From: Hallerella sp963660435
Lineage (GTDB): Bacteria; Fibrobacterota; Fibrobacteria; Fibrobacterales; Fibrobacteraceae
Direction of reading: 5' to 3'
DNA length: 36,467 bases
Assembly: GCA_963660435.1 (NCBI GenBank)
Contig: CAVKYI010000018.1
Coordinates: 1-36,467 of the forward strand
A program made the translations under genes and the position numbers. Shown in pieces: positions 1 to 6,853 of this stretch (position 1 is its first letter; each line of letters starts with the position of its first letter). The notes beneath the pieces were generated by a model. The model searched no databases. It saw only the letters and a list, made by a program, of their open reading frames with translations, and had not been told where the DNA came from.

Positions 1-46
1 GCTCGGAATGGATTCTATCGAGGCTTCGCCTCTCCAGAATGACGGC
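1..46. repeat. Short palindromic intergenic repeat (REP-like)
   Basis: Imperfect palindrome: GAGGC (20-24) and GCCTC (28-32) close a 3-base loop, and the outer arms ATTCT (12-16) and AGAAT (36-40) pair across it. Sequences of this shape are typical of dispersed intergenic REP-like units. No second copy was seen in this window, so the family assignment is inferred. The rest of 47-170 shows no gene or clear signal. Confidence 0.4.
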
Positions 47-170
47 TAATAAGCTTTGAACATCGGATAGGCCAAACCGTTCGCTTGGCGAAAAAAGCCT
101 TTCAGGCGCCTGCATAAAGCGTAACGGGGCGATTTCCAATCCAAGCCCTATCATCAAGTACATTCTGTTT

Positions 171-199
171 TTGTAATTTATCCTTTGAACCTGTAAAAA
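171..199 (+). promoter_or_regulatory. Weak candidate promoter for the lipoprotein-murI operon
   Basis: TTGTAA (171-176), a 17-bp spacer, then TAAAAA (194-199). The match is only partial. If used, the transcript would begin just upstream of the 123-bp inverted-repeat element and carry it as an untranslated leader of the first lipoprotein gene. Confidence 0.25.
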
Positions 200-203
200 C
201 ATA

Positions 204-326
204 GGCCACCTCTAAAAATTGCCTTGGTCAAGAAAATTTGAGCGAGACCAAGCGATGGCAGGAATAAACGAGCCAGCGCGAAGCGTCGCAACCAGATTTT
301 TGAAAATTGGATTTTTAGAGGTGACC
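204..326. repeat. 123-bp element with terminal inverted repeats, copy 1 (complete)
   Basis: The left end GGCCACCTCTAAAAATTG (204-221) and the reverse complement of the right end, GGTCACCTCTAAAAATCC (309-326), match at 15 of 18 positions, so the unit is bounded by terminal inverted repeats. The left half recurs at 4949-5010 with about 6 mismatches in 62 bp. The right half recurs inverted at 36413-36467 with about 3 mismatches. It encodes nothing convincing. It looks like a MITE-type or other non-autonomous dispersed element; no flanking target-site duplication is obvious. Confidence 0.75.
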
Positions 327-359
327 CATAATCGCTCGAAACCTCGGGCGGAGGAACCG

Positions 360-809
360 ATGAGAAAAAGAATCTTTTTGACGGCTCTGTTCCTGCCGAT
401 GATTTTTTCGGCCTGTTCGTCGGAACCGATGCAGATTGTCTGCGGAAAGGACTTCCTGCAGAAACGCGCCGTCGTTGTCGATACGTCAAGCGTGTTTCAC
501 AGCTCGGAACCTTTCGTGATGCAATTCCGCTATGGCAAGAATTTCGACTTTTCGAAACTCAAGTGGGAAGTCGCAAACGCGTCGGGAAAGATAATCGCTT
601 CCAAGACAAGCCCTGTCAATGCGAAGGAAGGCTCCTACACGGTCTTGGTTTCTTCCATCCGCGGTGGCTTTTCGAGCGCGACGGAATTCTTCAGGGCGAA
701 GGAAGGCGAGTTTTCAATTCGTTTCTTCAATGCGGACGCGGACACACTTCTTTTGCAAAAGCAGATTCGCGTTGTCCGGAACAGTGAAAAAATCGACGGA
801 GAAAAATGA
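360..809 (+). CDS. Putative lipoprotein, 149 aa
   Basis: I do not recognise this family. The start at 360 gives a classic type II signal peptide: Lys/Arg-rich N-terminus, hydrophobic stretch and lipobox FSAC, so the mature protein should be a lipid-anchored envelope protein. An upstream in-frame ATG at 219 exists but lies inside the 123-bp repeat and would spoil the signal peptide. The mature part is rich in short beta-type stretches, with a central region on a Gly/Ser background, and could be a small beta-sandwich. The stop overlaps the next start as ATGA (806-809), so translation is probably coupled to the two following lipoproteins and murI. Function is unknown; a membrane-anchored accessory role is inferred only from the signal. 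Confidence 0.75.
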   Translation: MRKRIFLTALFLPMIFSACSSEPMQIVCGKDFLQKRAVVVDTSSVFHSSEPFVMQFRYGKNFDFSKLKWEVANASGKIIASKTSPVNAKEGSYTVLVSSIRGGFSSATEFFRAKEGEFSIRFFNADADTLLLQKQIRVVRNSEKIDGEK

Positions 810-1717
810 AGCGATTAACTCTAATCTTGACGGTGATCGGTCTAGTAGCCTGTTCATCGGATGTCGAAGTGAATTACAGGATTTCCGAGCCCGTTTCCGT
901 CGATCTCTACACGGAAAGTACATACGCGACGATCGATCTGGAAGGCGTAGAACGCATCGGGACCATCAATGCGGACTATGTTCGTCTGGAGTATTCCCAA
1001 AAAGGCGACACGCTGCTCGTTCGTCGAAATTTCGAAATCGACAAGTCTCGCGGATACCTCAAGAATTCCCACCCGGCGGAACTCCAGTGGCGGCTTCCCG
1101 AAGTCCTGACCAAGGGCGTTGCGGAGCGTGTCGTCGAAACTTCGGGCTTTGCCGAGGGCTACGACACGCTTCTCTACAGCATCCCGATGCCTAAGCGCTG
1201 GCGCGACCAGCTTCTCAATCCCGATTACGTCAAGCATCTCGAACGCCAGGAAAGGCACCGCTACGAAATGGACCATCTGCTCGTGGGCAAGGTTCCCGAA
1301 AAGGGAAACATCACGCAGCTTTTGAAGGAACGCGGTCGTCTCCAGTTTGCCCTCATCCAGGTGGATTCCGTTGTCACGGAAGGATTCCGCAATCTCGACA
1401 AGCGAAAGTGCTTCGCCTATACGGTCTATCTGAAGGAGAGGGAGAGCTTCCCCTATTACATCTGGGAACAGCACGTAAACAGCAAGATAGGGACGGAAAA
1501 GTTCCAGGCCTATCACACGGGGCTCAAGGCGGAATACGAGACCGCCTACTGGGTGACTCTCGATCCCGAAACGGGCATCCCGTGCCAGGAGCGCGAAGTC
1601 AAGGTCGGGACACATACCATGGTGAACGCGAAGACGGGCGATACGGCGACATTCAGGAGCAACACGACGCTTGAACGCCTCTACACGGTCATTCGGGATT
1701 CGTCGGACGCGAAATGA
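806..1717 (+). CDS. Putative lipoprotein, 303 aa
   Basis: Unrecognised family. The N-terminus carries a short signal peptide ending in lipobox LVAC (Cys16), followed by a Ser-Ser-Asp stretch. The mature part is charged, without membrane segments, and mixes beta-rich and helical regions. It starts in the ATGA overlap with the preceding lipoprotein and ends in another ATGA overlap (1714-1717) with the next, so the three are made from one message. A 329-codon reading frame on the opposite strand across this gene is a coding shadow caused by codon bias. The link with murI downstream hints at a cell-envelope role, but there is no direct evidence for a function. Confidence 0.8.
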   Translation: MKRLTLILTVIGLVACSSDVEVNYRISEPVSVDLYTESTYATIDLEGVERIGTINADYVRLEYSQKGDTLLVRRNFEIDKSRGYLKNSHPAELQWRLPEVLTKGVAERVVETSGFAEGYDTLLYSIPMPKRWRDQLLNPDYVKHLERQERHRYEMDHLLVGKVPEKGNITQLLKERGRLQFALIQVDSVVTEGFRNLDKRKCFAYTVYLKERESFPYYIWEQHVNSKIGTEKFQAYHTGLKAEYETAYWVTLDPETGIPCQEREVKVGTHTMVNAKTGDTATFRSNTTLERLYTVIRDSSDAK

Positions 1718-2166
1718 TTCGCCCTGGCTTGATTTCGCTTGCGCTTCTAGGCGCGCTGCTTGCGTCATGTGGCGGAACAAAGTCCGCCCAGCAGACGATG
1801 GCGGAAGACCGGGACTACATGTATCGGGAAGCATACAGCGCATACATCAAGGCCGAGGCGCGCTACTTGAACCTTCTCTTCAATATCGAACGAATGCCCG
1901 AAGAGGAGGAACTCTGGATAATGAAGCGCGACCAGATGAAGGAACTCGAACAGCTTCGCGCCCTGATGCTCCAGGCGCGCTCGGAGCTCGACGAATCGCT
2001 CCAGGACTGGGAGCGCTACCTTTCCGAACTCCAGAAGGAAACGGCAGAGGCGAACGCGGTTTCCCGGGCGAAATTCCGTACGGCAAATGACGAAAGGACT
2101 TCTCCGGGACACCTTCTTCCGGGAGAATTCGCGAAGGATTCCGTCCGCAAGGCGATGCAGAGGTAA
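1714..2166 (+). CDS. Putative coiled-coil lipoprotein, 150 aa
   Basis: The signal peptide ends in lipobox LASC (Cys19). The mature chain from about residue 30 to 120 is strongly helical, rich in Glu, Lys, Arg, Leu and Ala with heptad-like spacing, so it probably forms a coiled coil anchored in a membrane. The C-terminal 30 residues are polar and less ordered. Translationally coupled to the upstream lipoprotein (ATGA overlap) and followed after two bases by murI. No family recognised; a periplasmic spacer or scaffold is a guess. Confidence 0.75.
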   Translation: MIRPGLISLALLGALLASCGGTKSAQQTMAEDRDYMYREAYSAYIKAEARYLNLLFNIERMPEEEELWIMKRDQMKELEQLRALMLQARSELDESLQDWERYLSELQKETAEANAVSRAKFRTANDERTSPGHLLPGEFAKDSVRKAMQR

Positions 2167-2168
2167 CG

Positions 2169-2978
2169 GTGATCGGCGTCTTCGATTCCGGATTTGGCGG
2201 ACTTTCCATTTTGCGCGAATTGCGGCGCGCCCTGCCCGATTACGATTTTCTCTACCTCGGGGACAACGCTCGCGCGCCCTACGGTTCCCGAACGTTCGAT
2301 ACGATTTACCGTTATACGCTCGAAGCGGTCCGCGCCCTTTTCGACAGAGGTTGCCCGCTTGTCATTCTCGCCTGCAACACGGCAAGCGCGAGGGCGCTGC
2401 GCACTATCCAGCAACGCGACCTGCCGAACCTCGCCCCGCAGAACCGCGTCCTGGGAATTATCCGTCCCACGGCGGAGGAAGCGGGAAATTTCTCGAAGAG
2501 CGGCCATCTGGGAATCTTGGGAACAGCCGGAACGGTGGAATCAAACAGCTATCCGATTGAAATCGGGCATTTTTTTCCGAAGCTCAAGGTTACGCAGGAG
2601 GCCTGCCCGCTATGGGCGACTCTTGTCGAGAACGGCGAAATCGACAGCGAAGGGACACGGTTCTTCGTGAAAAGGGATATCGACCGGCTGCTTGCGAAGG
2701 ATCCGCAAATCGACGCGATTCTTTTGGCTTGTACGCACTACCCGCTGCTTCTGCCGGTTATCGAAAGGGTCGTTCCCCCGCAAGTCCGGGTCGTTTCGCA
2801 AGGCGCGATTGTCGCCCGGAAGACGCTTGACTACCTGAAAAGGCATCCCGAAATGGAAAGAAGGCTGACCCGAGGGGGGAACTTGTCCTTTTTGACGACC
2901 GATACCCCCGAATTTTTCCGCAAAGGGGCGACTTTCTTCGGTGTGGATAAGGTTTCTGCAAAAACTTTGACTTTTTAA
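2169..2978 (+). CDS. murI: Glutamate racemase
   Basis: Interconverts L- and D-glutamate, supplying D-Glu for peptidoglycan. The 269-aa length fits the family. Visible motifs are the N-terminal DSGFGG (Asp6-Gly11), the Cys69 catalytic site in ACNTASA, and the second catalytic site LLACTHYPLL with Cys188 and His190. The start is GTG at 2169, two bases after the preceding lipoprotein stop; GTG places DSGFGG at the usual distance from the N-terminus, and no better ATG exists. It is the last gene of the four-gene lipoprotein operon. A promoter for the next gene overlaps its stop codon. Confidence 0.95.
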   Translation: MIGVFDSGFGGLSILRELRRALPDYDFLYLGDNARAPYGSRTFDTIYRYTLEAVRALFDRGCPLVILACNTASARALRTIQQRDLPNLAPQNRVLGIIRPTAEEAGNFSKSGHLGILGTAGTVESNSYPIEIGHFFPKLKVTQEACPLWATLVENGEIDSEGTRFFVKRDIDRLLAKDPQIDAILLACTHYPLLLPVIERVVPPQVRVVSQGAIVARKTLDYLKRHPEMERRLTRGGNLSFLTTDTPEFFRKGATFFGVDKVSAKTLTF

Positions 2979-2994
2979 GGTATAATTTTATATC
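2967..2994 (+). promoter_or_regulatory. Promoter for the 3062-3751 gene
   Basis: TTGACT (2967-2972), 16-bp spacer, TATATC (2989-2994), overlapping the murI stop codon. The nested TATAAT at 2981-2986 could be an alternative -10. The predicted leader is about 60 bases. Confidence 0.5.
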
Positions 2995-3061
2995 TTGCAG
3001 GAGAAAACGAACCATCACTGGTCCGCTTTTGATACTTTTACTCTGAGGAAAAGGACGTACT

Positions 3062-3751
3062 ATGCCGCAAATACAGATTAATTTAACCGGTTGGCAAGGC
3101 TTCCGTGGCAAGAACACGGGCAGTCTTCTCTATGTCGAGACCAGCCGAATGTCCGTTGTCCCGGTCCGTGACCAGCTAAACGAAAACGAAAAAGGTTCCT
3201 TTTCGGAACCGAACTACGAAACTTCCACATACGGATTTGTTTCTTGCTGCAATGTCAAGGCCATCAATAAAATTGTCAAGACGAACAAGAGCCGCTACAT
3301 TCTATTCGGAACTCGCTATGAAGGCGGGGACGCGGATTACAAGGACAAGTATCTGATCATGGGATATATGCGAATCGAGCATACGAAGGATGTCCGCTCG
3401 CGCCATATCCAGTCCTACATGGCGACACAGGGCGCCGTGGAACCGGAATGCATGCTCCTCGAAGAGGATCTCGCCGTCCATGGACCGATGCACTTCGTGT
3501 CGCTCTCGGATTCCTACGTGCTTACGGACGATCGCTTGAAGGAATGGGGTTACAAGGGCCACGTGGGGCGTCAGCTCAAGACGGTTTTTAGCGAGGAACA
3601 TACGAAGGAAATCCTGGCGCACCTGGATTCCCGCGACGACAAGATCGACGAGTATATCGCGACCGTGGAGGAGTTCAAGAAGGCTCTCGCCGCCCAGCAG
3701 GCCGCTGCGGAAACCGCCGAGGAATCCGGTTCGGAAGAACCTGAAAACTGA
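3062..3751 (+). CDS. Conserved-type hypothetical protein, 229 aa
   Basis: Not recognised. There is no signal peptide or membrane segment, so it is probably cytoplasmic. Residues 1-180 look like a folded mixed alpha/beta domain with a Cys-Cys pair near residue 62 and many conserved-looking aromatic residues. Residues 190-229 are a helical tail that turns into an Ala/Glu-rich, acidic, low-complexity end. A Shine-Dalgarno-like AGGA precedes the ATG. It is monocistronic by context: its own promoter overlaps the murI stop, and a good intrinsic terminator follows at 3796-3824. Base composition resembles the housekeeping genes around it. Function cannot be stated. Confidence 0.75.
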   Translation: MPQIQINLTGWQGFRGKNTGSLLYVETSRMSVVPVRDQLNENEKGSFSEPNYETSTYGFVSCCNVKAINKIVKTNKSRYILFGTRYEGGDADYKDKYLIMGYMRIEHTKDVRSRHIQSYMATQGAVEPECMLLEEDLAVHGPMHFVSLSDSYVLTDDRLKEWGYKGHVGRQLKTVFSEEHTKEILAHLDSRDDKIDEYIATVEEFKKALAAQQAAAETAEESGSEEPEN

Positions 3752-3795
3752 AAAAGTCGGATAATCTAAAGTTCGAAGAGAACTTGGATGGATAG

Positions 3796-3824
3796 GCCCG
3801 GTGCAATGCCGGGTTTATTTTTTA
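3796..3824 (+). terminator. Intrinsic terminator
   Basis: Stem CCCGG (3797-3801) / CCGGG (3809-3813) with a 7-base loop, followed by a T-rich run (3814-3823). It ends the single-gene unit 3062-3751. Confidence 0.75.
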
Positions 3825-3889
3825 GGGCTGGGACTTTGGCATTGCGGACTTGATTACCGTAACAATGGAACTTTAGGAACGCGAGGCTT

Positions 3890-3918
3890 TTGACAGCGGT
3901 GCGAAGGTTGTGTATATT
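3890..3918 (+). promoter_or_regulatory. Strong sigma70-type promoter
   Basis: TTGACA (3890-3895), exactly 17 bp, TATATT (3913-3918). This is the best -35/-10 pair in the window. It drives the AT-rich pair at 3967-5012; an AGGAGG ribosome site follows at 3957-3962. Confidence 0.8.
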
Positions 3919-3966
3919 TAGAATGCTCGCAGTTCCGCAAAAAAGCAAACAAAGACAGGAGGAAAG

Positions 3967-4386
3967 ATGCCTTTAGATTCAATGTATACAGATGCTGTGT
4001 TGCGAGGGGATGATATCGAAGGCTTCGGGAAACTAGTTTTTCCTGGTTTGAAATCATATCAACCAATGAACATCAACCACCGTTATTGGGGCAATGCGTT
4101 TGGTTCTATGAGTGAACTCTCAAATCCGACTTATAATATTCTTGTTGCTGCGGAATTTATTAAGCGGTTGTCGAGATTTGTTGGCAGTGATAAAGATGTG
4201 GAGCGAATAGCAACTCTCTACAATCATCTCGGTGCCCAACAGATTAGCGATTATGGAAAAAGAGTCGGTAAAATATATCGGCAGAAACTCTGGAATCGCC
4301 CGGAACTAGGCAAAAATGTTGGTAATGAAAGGTTGCACCAAGTTTTAGACTGGTTGCTGGTGCGCTACTGCTATCCGGGGAATTAA
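3967..4386 (+). CDS. Small soluble protein, possible lysozyme/transglycosylase-fold fragment, 139 aa
   Basis: A strong promoter and an AGGAGG site four bases before the ATG show this is expressed. The protein has no signal peptide. Residues 52-110 have the spacing N-P-x3-N-I-x3-A-x2-[FY]-[IL], then a Y-N pair and a later Y-x4-V. That recalls the C-terminal half of lysozyme-like lytic transglycosylases, but the part that would carry the catalytic Glu is absent, so I treat the resemblance as weak. It is more AT-rich than its neighbours and two bases separate it from a membrane-protein gene. A toxin-domain fragment with a membrane immunity partner is one reading; a plain hypothetical is equally possible. 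Confidence 0.6.
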   Translation: MPLDSMYTDAVLRGDDIEGFGKLVFPGLKSYQPMNINHRYWGNAFGSMSELSNPTYNILVAAEFIKRLSRFVGSDKDVERIATLYNHLGAQQISDYGKRVGKIYRQKLWNRPELGKNVGNERLHQVLDWLLVRYCYPGN

Positions 4387-4388
4387 CG

Positions 4389-5012
4389 ATGAAAAGAACA
4401 CGAAATTTTTTTTTGATAATGGCGTTGACAAGTGCGGTCCTATGTCCGTTGTCGTTCGTTCTTTTGCTTGATAAATATATGCGGACAAGTGAATTTTCAC
4501 CGCAATTTCTTGGATTCGTTTTTACGTTTTTGGGAACGCTGGCTTACTGTTTGACGATTTTATTTGCTTTATGGTTTTTCTTTGTGGTCTTAAAAAGGCG
4601 AAATCCCTTGTTGTTTAACTTTAGATTGTTGAAATTTCTTTTTGCTTTCGGTTCTGTTGCTTGTGCCGCGTATTTTGCTATAGGTTTTGTTGTGTTTCAT
4701 GGAATGTATATCGGAAATACAATTTTTTATTTGACTAGTCGATTTGCCGCATATTTTTTTTCGATATTCTTTTCTCTGTTGTCCTGTCTCCTTGTTCTAT
4801 CTAAAAAAAACATTAGAGTCTCGATGTTTATTCTGTTAGTGCCTTCTGCCGCGATCCTGTTTGAAAAACTTCTATTTGGAAGGATTACCGTTCTGGATAT
4901 TTCTTTCAATGTACTTTACTTTGTTCTCTGGATGGGATTTTCCTATCAGGTCGCCTCTAAAAATTGCCTTGGTCAAGAAAATTCGAGAGAGACCGAGCGA
5001 AGGCAGGAATGA
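4389..5012 (+). CDS. Multi-pass membrane protein with repeat-derived C-terminus, 207 aa
   Basis: About six hydrophobic segments (roughly residues 8-29, 40-68, 82-104, 118-140, 145-160 and 167-187) mark an inner-membrane protein; family unknown. Two bases separate it from the preceding stop, so it is translated with the 3967 gene. The last 20 or so codons and the stop come from the half copy of the 123-bp element beginning at 4949. The native C-terminus was therefore probably replaced by insertion or recombination, leaving a charged tail. Very AT-rich compared with argA downstream, consistent with transfer. It may be a truncated but still expressed gene. Confidence 0.7.
   Translation: MKRTRNFFLIMALTSAVLCPLSFVLLLDKYMRTSEFSPQFLGFVFTFLGTLAYCLTILFALWFFFVVLKRRNPLLFNFRLLKFLFAFGSVACAAYFAIGFVVFHGMYIGNTIFYLTSRFAAYFFSIFFSLLSCLLVLSKKNIRVSMFILLVPSAAILFEKLLFGRITVLDISFNVLYFVLWMGFSYQVASKNCLGQENSRETERRQE
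4949..5010. repeat. Half copy of the 123-bp inverted-repeat element (copy 2)
   Basis: Matches 204-265 at about 56 of 62 positions, including the terminal GG(T/C)C(A/G)CCTCTAAAAATTG. Similarity stops abruptly at 5010, so the right half is missing. It overlaps the 3' end of the membrane-protein gene and lies 67 bp before argA. An ATG inside it (4964) is in frame with argA but is a chance upstream start. Confidence 0.8.
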
Positions 5013-5042
5013 AAAGTGGCTTAAAATCCCGATTCCCGGCTT

Positions 5043-5070
5043 TTGGTTGTGCTTCTACAATAGCTATATT
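5043..5070 (+). promoter_or_regulatory. Promoter of the argA operon, apparently leaderless
   Basis: TTGGTT (5043-5048), 16 bp, TATATT (5065-5070). Transcription would start around 5077, at the argA ATG (5078), and no Shine-Dalgarno precedes that ATG. The mRNA is therefore probably leaderless. Confidence 0.5.
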
Positions 5071-5077
5071 TTTTTGC

Positions 5078-6436
5078 ATGAGCAACGGTTTTGACCATCT
5101 GAACGTGCAGAATATCGAAGTCGCAGGATTTATCCGCGAGGTCTTCGGTTACATCACCCGGTTCAAGGGACAGCTCTTTGTGCTGAAAATCGAAGACAGC
5201 CTGATGGAACATCCGCTGTTTCCCGTGCTGATTCGTGACATTACGCTCTTGCACAAGATAGGCGTCAAGATTCTGATCGTTCCGGGGACGCGGAAGAGCA
5301 TCGATCGGCAGCTTGCCGCGTGGGAAATCGTCTCCGAATTCAAGAACGGCGTGCGCCTCACGAGCGAAGAGGCGCTTCCCTTGATCGAACAGGCGTCTCT
5401 CGGTGCCGCCCAGCGCATCATGAGCCACTTGACGGCGGGCGGCTGCCACGGAATGCAGGGAAACTGGGTATCTGCCCGGAGCATGGGGATTATCGATGGC
5501 ACCGATTACATGCGTACCGGTCGAATCGAGCGGATCGAAAAGAACATCGTCGAGCATCTGCTTTCGGAAGACTACATTCCCATCGTTCCGCCGATCGGTT
5601 GGAACAAGATTGGCCACGCCTACAATATTTCGAGCACGGAACTTGCGATGGAACTTTGCAAGTATTTGACCGTCGGAAAGCTGTTCTTCATCGGAAGCGA
5701 AAACGGCATTCGGGCGGAAGGCCTCGCCACGGGTCCGAATACGCGGTATCTGGACGTGACGGACAACGGGGTAATTTCCGCGCTCGACATCGAACAGGCC
5801 CAGGAAATTCTGGACCTGAATTCGGGCAAGTTGAACTTTGCGCAGGTCGATTATCTGAAAAACGCCATTGCCGCCTGCAAGGCCGGCGCGAAACGCGTGC
5901 ATCTCATCAGCGGCGAAACGCAGGGAAGCGTCTTGCAGGAAGTGTTCTCGAGCCGCGGCGACGGAACGATGGTCTATGCGAACCAGTATTCGAGCATTCG
6001 TCCGGCGACGACAGACGATATCCCGGACATTCTCCGGCTCATGCAGGACTATATCGCGAAGGGATATCTTATTTCGCGGACCCAGGAATCCATTTCGGAA
6101 AAGCTTTCTGACTATGTCGTGTATGCGATAGACAACGTGATCCACGGTTGCGGAGCGCTTCATGCGTTCGAGGACAATATGGCGGAAGTCGCTGCGATTG
6201 CCGTTGCGGCGAACTATCGCAAGTCGGGAGTCGGAGCGGCGATCGTGCGTCATCTGGTGGCGACAGCCCGGATGCGCGGATTCCGCATGGTCTTCCTGCT
6301 CACGACGCAGGCGCTCGACTGGTTCTACCAGCTGGGATTCAAGGACGGTACGCTCGAAGACTTGCCGAAGTCCAAGCGCGACCATTACAACTATAAAAGG
6401 CATTCGAGAATCCTGGTGATGCCGCTTGGAAAGTAA
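5078..6436 (+). CDS. argA: Amino-acid N-acetyltransferase (N-acetylglutamate synthase)
   Basis: Catalyses acetyl-CoA + L-glutamate to N-acetylglutamate, the first step of arginine synthesis. The 452-aa length fits the ArgA type. An N-terminal amino-acid-kinase-like domain (about 1-295; binds the arginine effector in the family) is followed by a GNAT acetyltransferase domain (about 310-452), with the acetyl-CoA site visible as Ala-Asn-Tyr-Arg-Lys-Ser-Gly-Val-Gly. The start at 5078 gives the family length; an upstream in-frame ATG at 4964 lies in the repeat and adds 38 unrelated residues. No Shine-Dalgarno is seen, and the -10 box ends 7 bases before the ATG. It heads an operon with envelope genes, an unusual setting for argA. 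The stop overlaps the next start by one base (TAATG). Confidence 0.93.
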   Translation: MSNGFDHLNVQNIEVAGFIREVFGYITRFKGQLFVLKIEDSLMEHPLFPVLIRDITLLHKIGVKILIVPGTRKSIDRQLAAWEIVSEFKNGVRLTSEEALPLIEQASLGAAQRIMSHLTAGGCHGMQGNWVSARSMGIIDGTDYMRTGRIERIEKNIVEHLLSEDYIPIVPPIGWNKIGHAYNISSTELAMELCKYLTVGKLFFIGSENGIRAEGLATGPNTRYLDVTDNGVISALDIEQAQEILDLNSGKLNFAQVDYLKNAIAACKAGAKRVHLISGETQGSVLQEVFSSRGDGTMVYANQYSSIRPATTDDIPDILRLMQDYIAKGYLISRTQESISEKLSDYVVYAIDNVIHGCGALHAFEDNMAEVAAIAVAANYRKSGVGAAIVRHLVATARMRGFRMVFLLTTQALDWFYQLGFKDGTLEDLPKSKRDHYNYKRHSRILVMPLGK

Positions 6437-6852
6437 TGCGCTTGCCGGGGCGAAAAAGCGTTTTGGGCCAGATGTGGCGATACCTTTTTACGGGCGGTCT
6501 TGCCTTTGTCGTTGATTTTGGGCTTTTCGCGCTTTGCCTCCATGCGCTTGGATGGCATTATCTCGTCGCGAATCTTGTGGGGCTAATCGCCGGTCTTGTC
6601 GTGAATTACTGGATAAGCGTCCGATGGGTCTTTGCCGCCTGCAAGCGAAGCGTTTCGAGCAGGCCGCTGGAATTTTCCCTGTTTGCGCTGATCGGAATCC
6701 TAGGCGTTCTCCTGAACCAGCTCTTCATGTGGTTCCAGGTGGATTTTCTAGAGCTTGTACCGATGCTTGCGAAGCTTGTTTCCGCGGCGATTGTCCTGCT
6801 GTGGAATTTTGGCGCTCGAAAAGTGTTCCTTTTTAAATCGTTGAAGGATTGA
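6436..6852 (+). CDS. GtrA family membrane protein, 138 aa
   Basis: Four hydrophobic segments in a 138-residue protein, with the GtrA features F-x2-G-G-[LV]-A-F-x3-[FL]-x3-L near residues 18-30 and a final R-K-x-x-x-F motif after the last segment. GtrA proteins help move polyprenyl-phosphate-linked sugars across the inner membrane. The ATG overlaps the argA stop by one base, and the next gene begins one base after its stop. With the FAD oxidoreductase and GT-C enzyme that follow, it suggests modification of a cell-surface glycan using a lipid-linked sugar donor. Confidence 0.85.
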   Translation: MRLPGRKSVLGQMWRYLFTGGLAFVVDFGLFALCLHALGWHYLVANLVGLIAGLVVNYWISVRWVFAACKRSVSSRPLEFSLFALIGILGVLLNQLFMWFQVDFLELVPMLAKLVSAAIVLLWNFGARKVFLFKSLKD

Positions 6853-6853
6853 T

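Noticed and set aside
219..359. N-terminal extension of the first lipoprotein from ATG 219
   Set aside because: These codons lie in the repeat element and would put 47 residues ahead of a clear lipoprotein signal.
854..1843. 329-codon minus frame over the second lipoprotein
   Set aside because: Spans three overlapping real genes in antisense; no start signal.
4964..5077. Upstream argA start inside the repeat
   Set aside because: Adds unrelated repeat-coded residues; the 5078 start fits family length and promoter position.
5021..6403. Long open frame (460 codons) opposite argA
   Set aside because: It is the antisense shadow of a well-supported gene, with no ribosome site, and its protein is Arg/His-rich like other shadows here.
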